Positions 8,419 to 17,940 of a stretch of DNA of 64,000 bases are shown in pieces. The notes beneath the pieces are model-generated. The model had not been told where the DNA came from. It did not search any database and was given only the letters and a program-made list of their open reading frames with translations. The stretch is from Candidatus Phycosocius spiralis (GTDB lineage Bacteria > Pseudomonadota > Alphaproteobacteria > Caulobacterales > Aquidulcibacteraceae), in contig NZ_BPFZ01000006.1 of NCBI RefSeq assembly GCF_030158815.1, positions 1 through 64,000 of the forward strand. The letters run 5' to 3'. The position numbers and the translations under genes are program-made. Positions within the stretch are counted from its first letter, which is position 1. Every line of letters begins with the position of its first letter.

Positions 8419-9537
8419 TCACAGGCATGATGTAAGCCCATCACCTGCGCGAATTGCCCCGCCTGTGGTGACAAAAGCGTGTGATTGACGTGAAATCGCG
8501 AGAATCCGTCTTTGTGCTTCCCATTTCGAGATAACAAATTGTTGCCCTTGCCCGCGTCGTGGTCTTGCTGGATTGAACACCAAAAGCATATTTGTACGCT
8601 CAATGCTGAGGCCAGCTAAAGTTCTACCCCGGAAAGTTGGATCCATCAGGCTATGATGCAAGGACATGAGTTTTGCGCTAGGTACCATGTGTTTGGCTTC
8701 ACTTAAGCCATAGATGATCCACCCAAGCCCCCGCGTAACCTCATTGCTATGCCCATTTAAGAATGGGCTAGCTTCTAGGCTTGCTCCTGTCTCGGTCAAA
8801 ACGAAATTGGCGCGCCGCAATAAAGCCCAACAAGCTTGTTCTTGAGCCAGACGAAGTTGATTAGCCAAAGCAGCAATCGTGATGATGCGCTCAAAACTGA
8901 CGCCTAAAGCAGAAAGCTCAGCCAGCCGATTTCTGATTTTAACACGTGAAAATTGGTGATTATGATTGCTGTCATCTTCCAGCCAAGTTTGACCTTGAGC
9001 TTGTAAGTAGCGTCGTAAGTCTTCGCGCTTAGCCCCCAGCATCGGCCGTGCAAGCAGGCATGGGTGGAAGCGGTATGAGCCTGGACATGGGGCGAGTGCT
9101 TGCATGCCGGCCAAGCCATCAAGCCCGGTATTGCGGACTAAGCGCCAGATCAGGGTCTCAATCTGATCGTCTAGAGTATGGCCGACCAGAATGATAGGCG
9201 CGCCAATCTTATGAGCCGACCGCGCCAAGGCTTGATAGCGGCTTTCCCGCGCCCAAGCCTGCACACCGCCGTTTTTTGGCTTTGTGGGCAGTGTGATAAC
9301 CTCCCCACTTAGCCCAAATTCCCGCGCCCATGCGATTGCTTGGCTGGCTTCAACACCACTGTTGGGTCTAAGGCCATGATTCACGCATACGGCGTGTAAC
9401 ACGATCCCGCGTGGTTTGGCCCAAACTGCGGCTAATTTCGCCAAAGCGACACTATCGCCCCCACCCGACAGCGCAACCACCATTGGGCCACCAAATTGGC
9501 TAGCTATTTCGTCTAGCTGGTCCGTGATCAAGAGCAA
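8419..9537 (-). CDS. tilS: tRNA(Ile)-lysidine synthetase
   Basis: An ATP-dependent enzyme that lysinylates C34 of the tRNA-Ile CAU anticodon so that it reads AUA. The PP-loop SGGGDS is at residues 24-29 when translation starts at the TTG at 9537. Further on are VNHGLRP and ILVGHTLDDQ, both typical of TilS. No in-frame ATG lies close upstream of the PP-loop. The frame stays open far upstream through cpoB, but family proteins begin about 20 residues before SGG, so a TTG at 9537 or 9531, directly after the cpoB stop, is the likely coupled start. The C-terminal half is divergent and relatively short. Confidence 0.88.
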   Translation of the reverse strand: MLLITDQLDEIASQFGGPMVVALSGGGDSVALAKLAAVWAKPRGIVLHAVCVNHGLRPNSGVEASQAIAWAREFGLSGEVITLPTKPKNGGVQAWARESRYQALARSAHKIGAPIILVGHTLDDQIETLIWRLVRNTGLDGLAGMQALAPCPGSYRFHPCLLARPMLGAKREDLRRYLQAQGQTWLEDDSNHNHQFSRVKIRNRLAELSALGVSFERIITIAALANQLRLAQEQACWALLRRANFVLTETGASLEASPFLNGHSNEVTRGLGWIIYGLSEAKHMVPSAKLMSLHHSLMDPTFRGRTLAGLSIERTNMLLVFNPARPRRGQGQQFVISKWEAQRRILAISRQSHAFVTTGGAIRAGDGLTSCL

Positions 9538-9541
9538 AACT

Positions 9542-10369
9542 TCAAGTTGCGGGGCATGGCTTGCGGGCAATTTCAGCGTCAGCACGGGCTTTGAGTGTAG
9601 CGTCTGGTTTAGTGGTTTGGCGCTGATATTGCGCCAAAGCCTGGCAGCGCATTTTCTCATTTCCCAATTGGCCAAATGCCCCAGCCAAGCGGATAAAGGC
9701 TTCAGAGGCACGCTGCCCTTGTGGCGCAGCTTTTAAATAAGCCAGATAAGCTTCTACTGCAGGACCCCATGCCGATTGCACAAACAGTACTTCGCCCAAA
9801 AGCCAGCGCGCTTCAACGGCTTGTGGGTCTTCGGGAAACCGCAATAGCAGGCTGGTTAGTTTTGTTTCTGCGTTCCCATAATCCCCTCGGGTAAGCTCTT
9901 GTTGGGCAGCTTTGAACAGAAAATCGGCCGTTTCTTCCATTTCAGGAGCAGTTTGGGGCGCGATGGTGGTTTTGTCTTGCTCGGCAGGATCGCTGGTAGA
10001 TGAAGCTTGTGGATGGTCAGCCAAATCCTGGTGGGCACGTTTAGTTTCTTCGTCAAGCTGCTTTTGGGCTTGGATGGCCTTTTGATTAGCTAACTCAGCC
10101 TCAAGCAGTTCGATCCGTCCTGTGAGTTCTGTGACTTGGCGCTCCAGTTGATCTAAGCGGATGATGAGCCGCGTTGTAGCAGGCTCGTCGGAATTGAGGA
10201 CTGGCGAATGTAGGACGGGCGTGCTCGACAGGGATCTCTGTGAGGGTTCAAGAGGTCGAGCCTCGGCCGAATTGGGCGCAGCGACTATGGCCAGCGCCCA
10301 AATACCGATTAGAGTAACTGCATAAGCCCGCACAACATACAAAACGCGAGAAGGGGCAGAAGAGATCAT
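9542..10369 (-). CDS. cpoB: Tol-Pal system coordinator CpoB (YbgF)
   Basis: A 275-residue periplasmic protein that links the Tol-Pal machine to septal peptidoglycan synthesis. The N-terminal hydrophobic stretch after VVRAYAVTLIGIWALAIVAA ends near AEARP, consistent with a Sec signal. Residues about 70-110 (RLDQLERQVTELTGRIELLEAE is its core) form the trimerising coiled coil. The C-terminal half has TPR-like repeats (AAQQELTRGDYGNAETKL, then ARWLLGEVLFVQSAWGPAVEAY). The ATG immediately follows the pal stop (TAAATG), implying translational coupling. tilS follows with no gap. Confidence 0.9.
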   Translation of the reverse strand: MISSAPSRVLYVVRAYAVTLIGIWALAIVAAPNSAEARPLEPSQRSLSSTPVLHSPVLNSDEPATTRLIIRLDQLERQVTELTGRIELLEAELANQKAIQAQKQLDEETKRAHQDLADHPQASSTSDPAEQDKTTIAPQTAPEMEETADFLFKAAQQELTRGDYGNAETKLTSLLLRFPEDPQAVEARWLLGEVLFVQSAWGPAVEAYLAYLKAAPQGQRASEAFIRLAGAFGQLGNEKMRCQALAQYQRQTTKPDATLKARADAEIARKPCPAT

Positions 10370-10978
10370 TTAGTCCAGCAATGTCGTTTGTGCATTGCGG
10401 TTAATAGCCCAGCCATCCGGGTTTGATCTCTCGTCAATCGGGCGCTCTTTGCCATAAGATACAGTCTCAATTCGTGATGGTGCCACGCCAAGGCTGATTA
10501 AAAAGTCACGCGCTGCATTAGCACGACGGGCACCTAAGCCCAGATTATACTCACGCGTGCCGCGTTCATCACAATTACCAGCGATGAGGATACGCTTGGT
10601 GGAATTGGCTTGCAGCCAGGCCGCCTGCCTTGTTAAGATTGCGCGCGCCTCATCGGTGAGGTCAAAGCGGTCGGTAGGAAATAAAATCAAGTCCCCTGCT
10701 TCTGAAAGGCTGGCATAAATCGATGATCCGGCACCCTTACCAGCACCCAATTGCCCACTTGGCGGGGTCAATGGTGCACGTTGCACGTTAGTCTGGGGGA
10801 TAGGCGTTGCGCTTTCTGTGGTAGTAGCTTCGCCATTATTGGCAAGCGGTGTTGGGGGGGTGGAGTTGGTTGGCGGTGTCGCGGTCTTGGTGCTGGCGCA
10901 AGCTGCCAAGGCTAGGCTTGACATTAAGATCAAGGCCACAGAACCAACCCATGGTTTGATAAGTGCTGATTTGGTCAT
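10370..10978 (-). CDS. pal: Peptidoglycan-associated lipoprotein Pal
   Basis: A 202-residue outer-membrane lipoprotein that anchors the outer membrane to peptidoglycan and is pulled by TolB/TolA during constriction. The ATG at 10978 has AAGGAG upstream; the open frame extends further but without support. The signal peptide ends in a lipobox LALAAC. A Pro/Thr-rich linker leads to a C-terminal OmpA-like domain. It contains GNCDERGTREYNLGLGARRA and ends in ERPIDERSNPDGWAINRNAQ, with the expected Asp and Arg that bind diaminopimelate. It lies between tolB and cpoB in the conserved order. Confidence 0.96.
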   Translation of the reverse strand: MTKSALIKPWVGSVALILMSSLALAACASTKTATPPTNSTPPTPLANNGEATTTESATPIPQTNVQRAPLTPPSGQLGAGKGAGSSIYASLSEAGDLILFPTDRFDLTDEARAILTRQAAWLQANSTKRILIAGNCDERGTREYNLGLGARRANAARDFLISLGVAPSRIETVSYGKERPIDERSNPDGWAINRNAQTTLLD

Positions 10979-11046
10979 TTGAACGGCTCCTTGGTGTGCA
11001 CCAATGCGGTTAATGGAAAAAAGAGATGGCTTATCTAACCCAATCA

Positions 11047-12369
11047 TTATGGCAAAGTCGAGGACCAACCCGGATCAGAGCCCGATGCCTTCCAAGGTGA
11101 TTGACGCAGATTAGTTCCTGATACATCAACGGTCCAGAGTGTGGGTGGGTCGCCTGGGCCGGCTTCGCGCTGAAACATAATCACCCGCCCATTGGGTGAC
11201 CACGTTGGTCCTTCAACCAAATATGCTTGCGCTAAAATGCGTAAACCTGATCCATCCTTAGCCATCACACCAATCTGAAATTGACCCTCCGCCTGGCGGG
11301 TGAAGGCAATTAAATCGCCATTAGGTGACCATACAGCAGTAGAATAGCGCCCTTCGCCAAAGGTAAGGCGACGAACGTTTGACCCATCGCCGTTCATAAC
11401 ATAGATTTGCGAACTGCCACCGCGATCTGACGTAAACACGATTTGATTGCCATCGGGCGACATATCGGGTGATGTGTCTATGTTAGGATTGTTGGTCAAT
11501 TGTGTCACCACACCAGTGCGCAAGCTTTTAATATAGATGTCGACATCGCCGTCTCTATCAGCACTGAAAACAATCGATTGACCATCAGGGGTAAAGCGTG
11601 GGGCAAAGGCCATACTACCAGCAACAGAGACAATTTCCTTTCGCCCGCTATCCATGTCCACAATCCAGATTTTGACGCCACGGTCGCTCATAGCCGAATA
11701 GACGATCTGTTGGCCTTGCACATTAAACCTAGGGTTAAGAATCTGCTCCGTGCCATCGGTGAGATAGCTGGGATTAGCGCCGTCTTGATCCATCACTGCT
11801 AAGCGCTTGACCCGCTTTTTCTTGCCGCCACTCTCAGCGACAAACACCACGCGACTATCAAAATAACCAACTTCACCAGTTAAACGACGATAAATTGCAT
11901 CTGAGACCTTATGGGCAATACGGCGCCAATTTTCTTCGGATGAGGAAAATTCTAAGCCAATCAATTGGCTCTCACCATAAACATCCCAAAGACGAAATTC
12001 GACTTTTAACCGCCCATTTGCAACCATACCACGGCCAATGACCAAGGCTTCGGTTTTGATGATCCGCCAGTCTGCAAATCGTGGGGCAAGATTGACATCG
12101 ATATCACGTTGTAAAAAAACCTCAGGATTTTGGACTTGAAACAGGCCCGAGCGATCAAGATTGTCGCGGACAGTTGCTGCGATAGCACTACCGTGAGGTC
12201 CATTAAAATCCACAATCGCTAGGGGCATAGGCCGCTTATGCCCTTCAGTAACACTGACACTAATTTGGGCCATAGCTGGTCCAAACAAAGCCACACAAGT
12301 CAAAAGTGCGAGCGTCACAAGTTGATAACTAGATTTTATCGATAAGAATTTGTAGAATGACACATTCAT
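11047..12369 (-). CDS. tolB: Tol-Pal system translocation protein TolB
   Basis: A 440-residue periplasmic protein linking inner-membrane TolQRA to Pal. The ATG at 12369 begins MNVSFYKFLS and leads to a signal peptide ending at GPAMAQ. The N-terminal alpha/beta domain is followed by a six-bladed beta propeller made of repeated units such as LNPRFNVQGQQIVYSA, APRFTPDGQSIVFSADRDG, TSPDMSPDGNQIVFTSDRGG and STAVWSPNGDLIAFTR. In many relatives tolQ-tolR-tolA lies immediately upstream; here those genes are at 34.9-37.0 kb, so tolB must have its own promoter in the roughly 270 bp between it and the end of pnp. Confidence 0.95.
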   Translation of the reverse strand: MNVSFYKFLSIKSSYQLVTLALLTCVALFGPAMAQISVSVTEGHKRPMPLAIVDFNGPHGSAIAATVRDNLDRSGLFQVQNPEVFLQRDIDVNLAPRFADWRIIKTEALVIGRGMVANGRLKVEFRLWDVYGESQLIGLEFSSSEENWRRIAHKVSDAIYRRLTGEVGYFDSRVVFVAESGGKKKRVKRLAVMDQDGANPSYLTDGTEQILNPRFNVQGQQIVYSAMSDRGVKIWIVDMDSGRKEIVSVAGSMAFAPRFTPDGQSIVFSADRDGDVDIYIKSLRTGVVTQLTNNPNIDTSPDMSPDGNQIVFTSDRGGSSQIYVMNGDGSNVRRLTFGEGRYSTAVWSPNGDLIAFTRQAEGQFQIGVMAKDGSGLRILAQAYLVEGPTWSPNGRVIMFQREAGPGDPPTLWTVDVSGTNLRQSPWKASGSDPGWSSTLP

Positions 12370-12584
12370 GGCTGATCTATGGCTTAAGAAGATGAAGTTT
12401 TTAGGGCAGTATCGCGTTCTTGCACCCTGATAGGTCAATAGGCAATTGATCAAGCAGAGCGTCTGTGTTCCAGAAAGCACCGGGGTGCGTCTATGTGTTC
12501 ACTGCTTGAGCAGGTGTCGGTTAGGAGGTGATTGATTGAGATGCCAAGATGTTCACTCATCACCAGCAGGTAGTTAATGCAATC

Positions 12585-12609
12585 AAAACGGCGACCCCAA
12601 AGGATCGCC
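12585..12609 (-). terminator. Rho-independent terminator after pnp
   Basis: Read on the minus strand, GGCGATCC and GGGTCGCC pair (one G-T wobble) around a TTTG loop, followed by GTTTTGATT. It lies about 30 bases beyond the pnp stop, as expected for the end of the rpsO-pnp transcript. Confidence 0.65.
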
Positions 12610-12637
12610 GCCGTTAGAAATTGAAATTCAAATTGCC

Positions 12638-14854
12638 TTAGTCGCGGCGACGACGGGGACGTGCTGAGCGTTCGCTGCGTTCACGTGCGTGTTCGACCTC
12701 TTCAGGCTCACCACGTTCTGCACGTTCAGCTTTGAGTTTTTCTTCAATGTCTTCTCCGGTGGCTTGATCAACGACTTTCATGGACAGTCGTGTCTTGCCG
12801 CGATCATCAAAACCCATAAGCTTCACCCAAACACTATCGCCTTCTTTGACGATCTCGCCAACAGTTGCAACCTTGCGGTTGGCCAATTGGGAAATATGAA
12901 CCAGGCCGTCCTTGGCCCCGAAGAAGTTCACAAAGGCACCAAACTCCATGACTTTAACGACCTTGCCTTCATAAACCTTCCCGACCTCGGCTTCATCCGT
13001 GATGCTTTTCACCCACTTGACGGCTGCATCGATCTTTTCTTGATCGGAGGCGGCAACCTTGACGCTGCCATCGTCTTCTATGGAGATTTTGGCACCGGTT
13101 TTTTCCACGATTTCACGAATGACCTTACCGCCGGTACCGATCACTTCACGGATCTTGTCGGTTGGGATCATGAAGGACACGATTTTAGGGGCAAAGGCAT
13201 TGAGCTCTCCGCGGGCACCGGTCAAAGATTTCGCCATCTCATTTAAAATGTGCATACGACCAGCGTGGGCACGGGTGAGGGCAACTTTCATGATCTCTTC
13301 AGTGATGCCTGCGACCTTAATGTCCATTTGAAGAGATGTGATGCCATTTTGGGTACCGGCTACTTTAAAGTCCATATCGCCTAGATGATCCTCATCACCC
13401 AGAATATCGGTTAGAACCTCAAAGCTACCATCGTCTTGAAGGACCAAGCCCATGGCAACGCCAGCAACCGGGGAAGTGATGGGGGCGCCTGCGTCCATCA
13501 AAGCCAATGAAGCGCCACATACTGAAGCCATGGATGAAGAACCGTTAGACTCGGTGATTTCCGAGACCAAGCGGATGGTGTAAGGAAAATCTTCCTGACT
13601 GGGCAAGACAGCCTGCATCGCCCGCCAAGCAAGCTTGCCATGACCAATTTCGCGGCGCCCTGCCCCCCCCATACGACCGACTTCACCCACCGAGAATGGG
13701 GGGAAGTTATAATGCAGCATAAAGCGCTCTTTATAAGTGCCTTCTAAACTATCTATAAATTGCTCATCATCGGCGGTGCCTAAGGTTGCGACCACCAAGG
13801 CTTGGGTTTCTCCCCGGGTGAACAATGCAGAGCCATGCGCACGCGGCAAAACGCCTGCTTCAGACACAATCGTGCGCACTTTATCAACCGGGCGACCATC
13901 GATGCGACGGCCCTCCTTCACGATAGCACTGCGCACGATATCACTTTCAACTTCTTTACAAACCGTCTTGAACACCGCTCCGTCCATGCCGTCTGGCTTG
14001 GATTCAGAAGCAACCAAAGCCTCTTCAGCGCGCTTTTTGGCGGCACCAACAGCGTCTTGGCGGGCACCCTTGTCGGCGATACGATAGGCGGCATCGATTT
14101 CTGCCCCAATCATGTCTTTAACGAGCTTATAGTCTATTGAATGATCTTCGCCATGGAATTCCCAAGGATCTTTGGCTGCCTGTTCGGCCAGAGAGATGAT
14201 GAGATCGATCACGGGCTGCATCTGCTTATGGGCAAAGGAGACCCCGCCCAAAACAACTTCTTCAGATAACTCATAAATCTCGGATTCAACCATCATAACG
14301 GCATCAGCGGTACCAGCTACAACAAGGTCCATCTCGCTATCTTTAAGTTGATCGAGGGTTGGATTTAGAATATATTCGCCATCCATATAGCCTACGCGCG
14401 CGGCCGAGATTGGACCCATGAAAGGCAAGCCCGACAGTACCAAAGCGGCCGAAGAAGCCACCAGCGCCACAATATCGGGATCATTTTCTTGATCATGCGA
14501 CAGCGTGGTGACGACGACTTGGGTTTCGTTTTTGAAACCTTTGGCAAAGAGCGGGCGGATCGGGCGGTCAATTAGGCGAGAAACCAGCGTTTCTTTTTCG
14601 GTTGGGCGACCTTCGCGCTTAAAATAGCCACCTGGGATGCGCCCGGCGGCATAGAATTTTTCTTGATAATTCACGGTGAGTGGGAAAAAATCGATCCCAG
14701 GCTTTTCAGAGCGCGCACCAACTGCGGTGGCGAGAACTTGGGTATTCCCATAAGTGGCTAAAACAGCGCCATCGGCCTGACGGGCCATGCGGCCGGTTTC
14801 CAAGGTTAAAGTGCGGCCACCCCATTCGAGCGAAACAGTCTTAATGTCAAACAT
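12638..14854 (-). CDS. pnp: Polyribonucleotide nucleotidyltransferase (PNPase)
   Basis: A 738-residue 3'-5' phosphorolytic exoribonuclease, the trimeric core of RNA decay. The ATG at 14854 ([14 protein letters not shown]) is preceded by GAAGGAAAG. Two RNase PH domains are visible: the first contains [18 protein letters not shown], the second the catalytic [20 protein letters not shown]. They are followed by a KH domain ([19 protein letters not shown]) and an S1 domain ([20 protein letters not shown]). The C-terminus is Arg/Glu-rich. It follows rpsO as in E. coli, although a good terminator lies between them, so pnp probably also has its own promoter. Its 5' region is the usual site of autoregulation. 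Confidence 0.97.
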   Translation of the reverse strand: MFDIKTVSLEWGGRTLTLETGRMARQADGAVLATYGNTQVLATAVGARSEKPGIDFFPLTVNYQEKFYAAGRIPGGYFKREGRPTEKETLVSRLIDRPIRPLFAKGFKNETQVVVTTLSHDQENDPDIVALVASSAALVLSGLPFMGPISAARVGYMDGEYILNPTLDQLKDSEMDLVVAGTADAVMMVESEIYELSEEVVLGGVSFAHKQMQPVIDLIISLAEQAAKDPWEFHGEDHSIDYKLVKDMIGAEIDAAYRIADKGARQDAVGAAKKRAEEALVASESKPDGMDGAVFKTVCKEVESDIVRSAIVKEGRRIDGRPVDKVRTIVSEAGVLPRAHGSALFTRGETQALVVATLGTADDEQFIDSLEGTYKERFMLHYNFPPFSVGEVGRMGGAGRREIGHGKLAWRAMQAVLPSQEDFPYTIRLVSEITESNGSSSMASVCGASLALMDAGAPITSPVAGVAMGLVLQDDGSFEVLTDILGDEDHLGDMDFKVAGTQNGITSLQMDIKVAGITEEIMKVALTRAHAGRMHILNEMAKSLTGARGELNAFAPKIVSFMIPTDKIREVIGTGGKVIREIVEKTGAKISIEDDGSVKVAASDQEKIDAAVKWVKSITDEAEVGKVYEGKVVKVMEFGAFVNFFGAKDGLVHISQLANRKVATVGEIVKEGDSVWVKLMGFDDRGKTRLSMKVVDQATGEDIEEKLKAERAERGEPEEVEHARERSERSARPRRRRD

Positions 14855-15025
14855 CTTCTTTCCTTCTGGCAGATCATGAGGCCTTCCCCATGCTGCCGCG
14901 TACAAACTTGGAACAGGCCTTCCTGAACCAAGGGGTCCGGCGTCCTTGCCGGAGATGGCCCCGCCCTATGCGAGAACCGTCTTTGGTCTTTCGCTATTCG
15001 CTGTGTTGCGGACTGGCGCAAATAG

Positions 15026-15054
15026 CAAAAAGGGCGGCGCTTACCGCACCGCCC
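15026..15054 (-). terminator. Strong rho-independent terminator after rpsO
   Basis: On the minus strand GGGCGGTGC pairs with GCGCCGCCC (9 bp, one wobble) around a GGTAA loop, followed by TTTTTG. It starts about 23 bases after the rpsO stop, separating rpsO from pnp unless readthrough occurs. Confidence 0.85.
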
Positions 15055-15076
15055 TGATGGATCGAGTAGTCCTGCC

Positions 15077-15346
15077 CTAACGACGCAGACCGTGCTTAGC
15101 AATAAGGGCCTGATAGCGTGCGTTATCGCGTGACTTTACATAGTCCAACAAACGGCGGCGCAACGATACCATGGCCAACAAGCCGCGGCGGGAATGATTA
15201 TCCTTTTTGTGCAGTTTAAAATGCTCAGTCAGGTTCGCAATACGCTCGGTGAGGATCGCGATTTGGACTTCTGGGCTGCCCGTATCATTGGGGGCGAGGC
15301 CATGTTCTTTCATAATTTCGAGCTTGCGCTCTGGTGCTATCGACAT
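15077..15346 (-). CDS. rpsO: 30S ribosomal protein S15
   Basis: An 89-residue ribosomal protein that binds the central domain of 16S rRNA early in 30S assembly. The sequence is typical throughout: [32 protein letters not shown], then [20 protein letters not shown]. The order truB-rpsO-pnp is the classical one. A strong terminator follows the gene. S15 autoregulates through its own mRNA leader in several bacteria; no specific structure was identified here. Confidence 0.98.
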   Translation of the reverse strand: MSIAPERKLEIMKEHGLAPNDTGSPEVQIAILTERIANLTEHFKLHKKDNHSRRGLLAMVSLRRRLLDYVKSRDNARYQALIAKHGLRR

Positions 15347-15373
15347 CGAGGTTCCCTTGGGTTGGCGGCGGGT

Positions 15374-16336
15374 TCAATCGCGCGCACTGAGTTGAAACAC
15401 GCGGATCGGTTTAAACCGTCCCGCGCGTGCATCGCCTATGGCAACGGCTTGACCTTGGAGTGTCGCCAATGCTGCCCGGCTCATGTCTTCGCCAGATACA
15501 ACACGGAGTTTGCGCTTGGAGCGCAACTCTTCAACCTGGTGGGGGAGAAGAACAATTCCGCGGCCTTGCCGCAGCCTGTGAGCCTCTTCCGCAGTTACGG
15601 CCAGCGCCGGGATGTCGTCCAGCGCGGTCTCAACTGGCAAAAGGCTGTCGGACGCGGATGCGTTATCGCACACTTCTTGGAGTTTTTCCAGTGTGATTGC
15701 TGCGCTCTCATGAAATGGGCCAACCCCGGTTCGTCGTAACGCGCTAACATGGCCTTCAGCACCCAGTGCCATAGCCAAATCGCGGGCAAGTGCCCGAACA
15801 TAAAAGCCCTTGCCGCATTGGCATTCAATGGTCGCATGGTCAGCGTCTGGCACGTCAACCAAACGGGCTTCAATCAAATGAACCGGTCGGGCTTTAAGCT
15901 CAGGAACCTCGCCGTCGCGGGCAAGATCATAAGAGCGCTCACCGTCCACTTTTATGGCACTATAAATGGGTGGGACTTGTTCGATCTCGCCAATAAACGT
16001 CGCCAGCGCCGCTTCAATCGCTTGCCGGGTCGGGCGGAGGTCTGAGGTTGAGACGATTTTGCCTTCACGGTCTTGGGTATTGGTGGACACGCCCCACTCC
16101 ACAGTAAAACGATAGGATTTATTGGCCTCGATCAGCCAAGCCACCGTCTTGGTCGCCTCACCCAAGGCAATCGGCAAAATGCCAGTCGCCAAAGGATCCA
16201 AGGTGCCCGCATGGCCTGCTTTCTTCGCGTCAAACAGGCGACGGACACGTGAAACCGCGTCAGTAGAGGTTAGATGAAGCCCTTTATCAAGGACGATCCA
16301 GCCATCCACGTCTTGACCCTTTTTGCGCCGCGCCAT
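15374..16336 (-). CDS. truB: tRNA pseudouridine(55) synthase
   Basis: A 320-residue enzyme isomerising U55 in the T-loop of tRNAs. The motif [18 protein letters not shown] contains the catalytic aspartate (GTLDP), and [10 protein letters not shown] plus the later [12 protein letters not shown] are conserved TruB elements. The ATG at 16336 overlaps the rbfA stop by one base (TGATG), so translation is coupled. A TTG one codon earlier is also in frame. The gene runs with rbfA in the infB-rbfA-truB-rpsO order of proteobacteria. Confidence 0.96.
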   Translation of the reverse strand: MARRKKGQDVDGWIVLDKGLHLTSTDAVSRVRRLFDAKKAGHAGTLDPLATGILPIALGEATKTVAWLIEANKSYRFTVEWGVSTNTQDREGKIVSTSDLRPTRQAIEAALATFIGEIEQVPPIYSAIKVDGERSYDLARDGEVPELKARPVHLIEARLVDVPDADHATIECQCGKGFYVRALARDLAMALGAEGHVSALRRTGVGPFHESAAITLEKLQEVCDNASASDSLLPVETALDDIPALAVTAEEAHRLRQGRGIVLLPHQVEELRSKRKLRVVSGEDMSRAALATLQGQAVAIGDARAGRFKPIRVFQLSARD

Positions 16337-16743
16337 CAATCCTCATCCTTGGGTTTAATGAGGTCGGCACGCACTTTTGGATGATTAAAAAGCTCATTCA
16401 TTTTGAACGCGGAGTCATAGGATGTATCGGCTAAAAACTTGAGGTCGGGGGTAAATTTGCTCTCGAGTACGCGCCCACATACACCGCGCAAAAAGCGCGA
16501 CGCCCGGTTAAGCGCTGCTGCAATCTCATGGGCGTCCTCGAGCCCAAGAGCTGCCACAAAGACATTGGCGTGCTTGAGATCAGGGCTCATGCGCACTTCG
16601 CCCACCGTGATGCTTTTATCGACCAAGGCCGGGTCACGAACATCGCCGCGGCGCAAAATTTCCACCAGCACATGGCGTATGTTTTCGCCGGCCCGCAATT
16701 GGCGCTGGGTCGGGCCTGTTGAATGATCGAAGCGTTTTGCCAT
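16336..16743 (-). CDS. rbfA: Ribosome-binding factor A
   Basis: A 135-residue KH-type factor for late 30S maturation. Recognisable parts are [20 protein letters not shown], the [14 protein letters not shown] strand and [19 protein letters not shown]. It normally follows infB directly; here four extra genes (16.9-18.65 kb) separate the two. It therefore depends either on readthrough across them or on a promoter in the 148 bp upstream. The C-terminus KPKDED leads directly into truB. Confidence 0.95.
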   Translation of the reverse strand: MAKRFDHSTGPTQRQLRAGENIRHVLVEILRRGDVRDPALVDKSITVGEVRMSPDLKHANVFVAALGLEDAHEIAAALNRASRFLRGVCGRVLESKFTPDLKFLADTSYDSAFKMNELFNHPKVRADLIKPKDED

Positions 16744-16891
16744 GATTTAACTTTCAAAGCCCGTGCTGGGATCGACCAGTCAGGAGCGGTTTATGTCAAT
16801 TGCCCGCACTTCCAAAACAGGGCGGGTCGCTGCAGTAGCGGCTTGGCGTGCGCGAGGCAAGGGAAAGGCTGAGCGAGCGGGGCTAGTGACC

Positions 16892-17218
16892 CTATATGAA
16901 CATATCCCCGGGCCCCTTTACGTCGCCAGGGAGCAATCTGTAAGTCTTGCCACCATCTTCCTTGCTCCAGCCAATGAACAAAGCCTCTGTCAATCTAATG
17001 GCCCAGCCCACAAGCGCAAACGTGTTTTGCGCGGATATAAAGGTGCGATGCTCGCCATCGGGTAACTCGATGATCACTTCGCCAGTCTCTTCGATGATTG
17101 TGACGCCTTCAGAAATGCTGGTCTCCCGTGGACCAAGGAAGTTGAAGCGAACGGGCGTTTCCTCGATTGCGCCATCGGGAAATTGATGCCGAACGATGTG
17201 TGGGCCTAAGCTTTGCAT
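16892..17218 (-). CDS. Small acidic protein, paralogue C of a three-gene tandem family
   Basis: A 108-residue protein of unknown function. It shares with the two upstream neighbours the scaffold LGPH near the start, an FNFLGP strand, EGV, TGEV, DGEHR, ISAQNTFALVG and a terminal YRLLPGD..GPGDMF. The ATG at 17218 has AAGAGG six bases upstream. No signal peptide, membrane segment or catalytic motif is visible; a small alpha/beta fold is likely from the alternating strands and one central helix. It is the last gene of a minus-strand cassette between infB and rbfA. The tandem paralogy and the cysteine-rich linker protein at the head of the cassette suggest an immunity-type role, which is inference only. 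Confidence 0.7.
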   Translation of the reverse strand: MQSLGPHIVRHQFPDGAIEETPVRFNFLGPRETSISEGVTIIEETGEVIIELPDGEHRTFISAQNTFALVGWAIRLTEALFIGWSKEDGGKTYRLLPGDVKGPGDMFI

Positions 17219-17248
17219 GTTAGCCTCTTATCGAACACGCGAATGGGT

Positions 17249-17575
17249 TCACCGAAACATATCGGTCGGCACCTTTATATCACCTGGAATATGCCGATAA
17301 ACAGTCAAATTTTGAACGTCGCATTGCCTCATGATATAGCTTTCAGCAAACATCATTAAAGTGCCGACTAGTTGAATATTGTTTTCGCATGATACCTTCA
17401 TGCGCCGCTCATGTTGCGCGAAAGTCAACATAACTTCGCCATAATAGGCCAAGCCATCTTCGTGATCGGGAGTGCCTTCTTCTTTAGGTGGATGCACGAA
17501 AATGGAGACTTCAAACGCTTCTGACTGGCCGTCGGTGGTTTGAAAGTGCAGCGTCTGAGGTCCTAGTTCGATCAT
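17249..17575 (-). CDS. Small protein, paralogue B of the tandem family (most divergent)
   Basis: A 108-residue protein starting at the ATG at 17575 (MIELGPQTLHF), which has AAGGA upstream; the frame could begin earlier at a TTG but without support. It matches its neighbours at LGP near the start, DG, YYGEV, HERRMKVS, NNIQLVG, ESYI and VYRHIPGD..PTDMFR. It has lost the NFLG segment and carries a different acidic stretch (KEEGTPDHEDG) in the middle. Such divergence within a conserved scaffold is what would be expected if copies recognise different partners. Function unknown. Confidence 0.7.
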   Translation of the reverse strand: MIELGPQTLHFQTTDGQSEAFEVSIFVHPPKEEGTPDHEDGLAYYGEVMLTFAQHERRMKVSCENNIQLVGTLMMFAESYIMRQCDVQNLTVYRHIPGDIKVPTDMFR

Positions 17576-17611
17576 TGCTTTTTTCCTTCGCCTCAACTCG
17601 ATTGAGAATCG

Positions 17612-17938
17612 TCAACGAAACATTCGCCCTGCGCCTTCACAGTCTCCAACCAAATGGCGGTAAACGCTGCCTCCTTCGCGCAAGCAAACCCCACGGATAT
17701 AGGCCTCACCGATCATGATGCCAACTCCAACAAGGGCAAGCGTGTTGTCCGCCGATATAGGGAGACGCCGTTCACCATCCTCAAACTGGACAACGACCTC
17801 GCCAACCTCACTGGCATAGTTGACCCCTTCGCCAAGATCGCGAGGTACCTGCCCTAAGAAATTGAGGGTTACGTGAATTTCTTGTTCTTCACCGTCATCG
17901 GAAACATACGTAATTGTGTGTGGGCCTAAGGACTCCAT
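17612..17938 (-). CDS. Small acidic protein, paralogue A of the tandem family
   Basis: A 108-residue acidic protein beginning MESLGPHTITYVSDDGEEQ. The ATG at 17938 lies 2 bases after the stop of the cysteine-pair protein, and the Shine-Dalgarno GAGGAGG lies within that gene's last codons, so the two are tightly coupled. Conserved family positions are LGPH, NFLG, EGV, VGEVV, DGERR, ISADNTLALVGVGIMIGEAY and YRHLVGD....GRMFR. No transmembrane or enzyme motif is seen. It most resembles paralogue C. Coupling to the gene in front favours a protein pair acting together. Confidence 0.72.
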   Translation of the reverse strand: MESLGPHTITYVSDDGEEQEIHVTLNFLGQVPRDLGEGVNYASEVGEVVVQFEDGERRLPISADNTLALVGVGIMIGEAYIRGVCLREGGSVYRHLVGDCEGAGRMFR

Positions 17939-17940
17939 TC

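Noticed and set aside
16763-17065. Plus-strand frame between rbfA and paralogue C
   Set aside because: It overlaps the real minus-strand gene, lacks a ribosome binding site and has no recognisable content.
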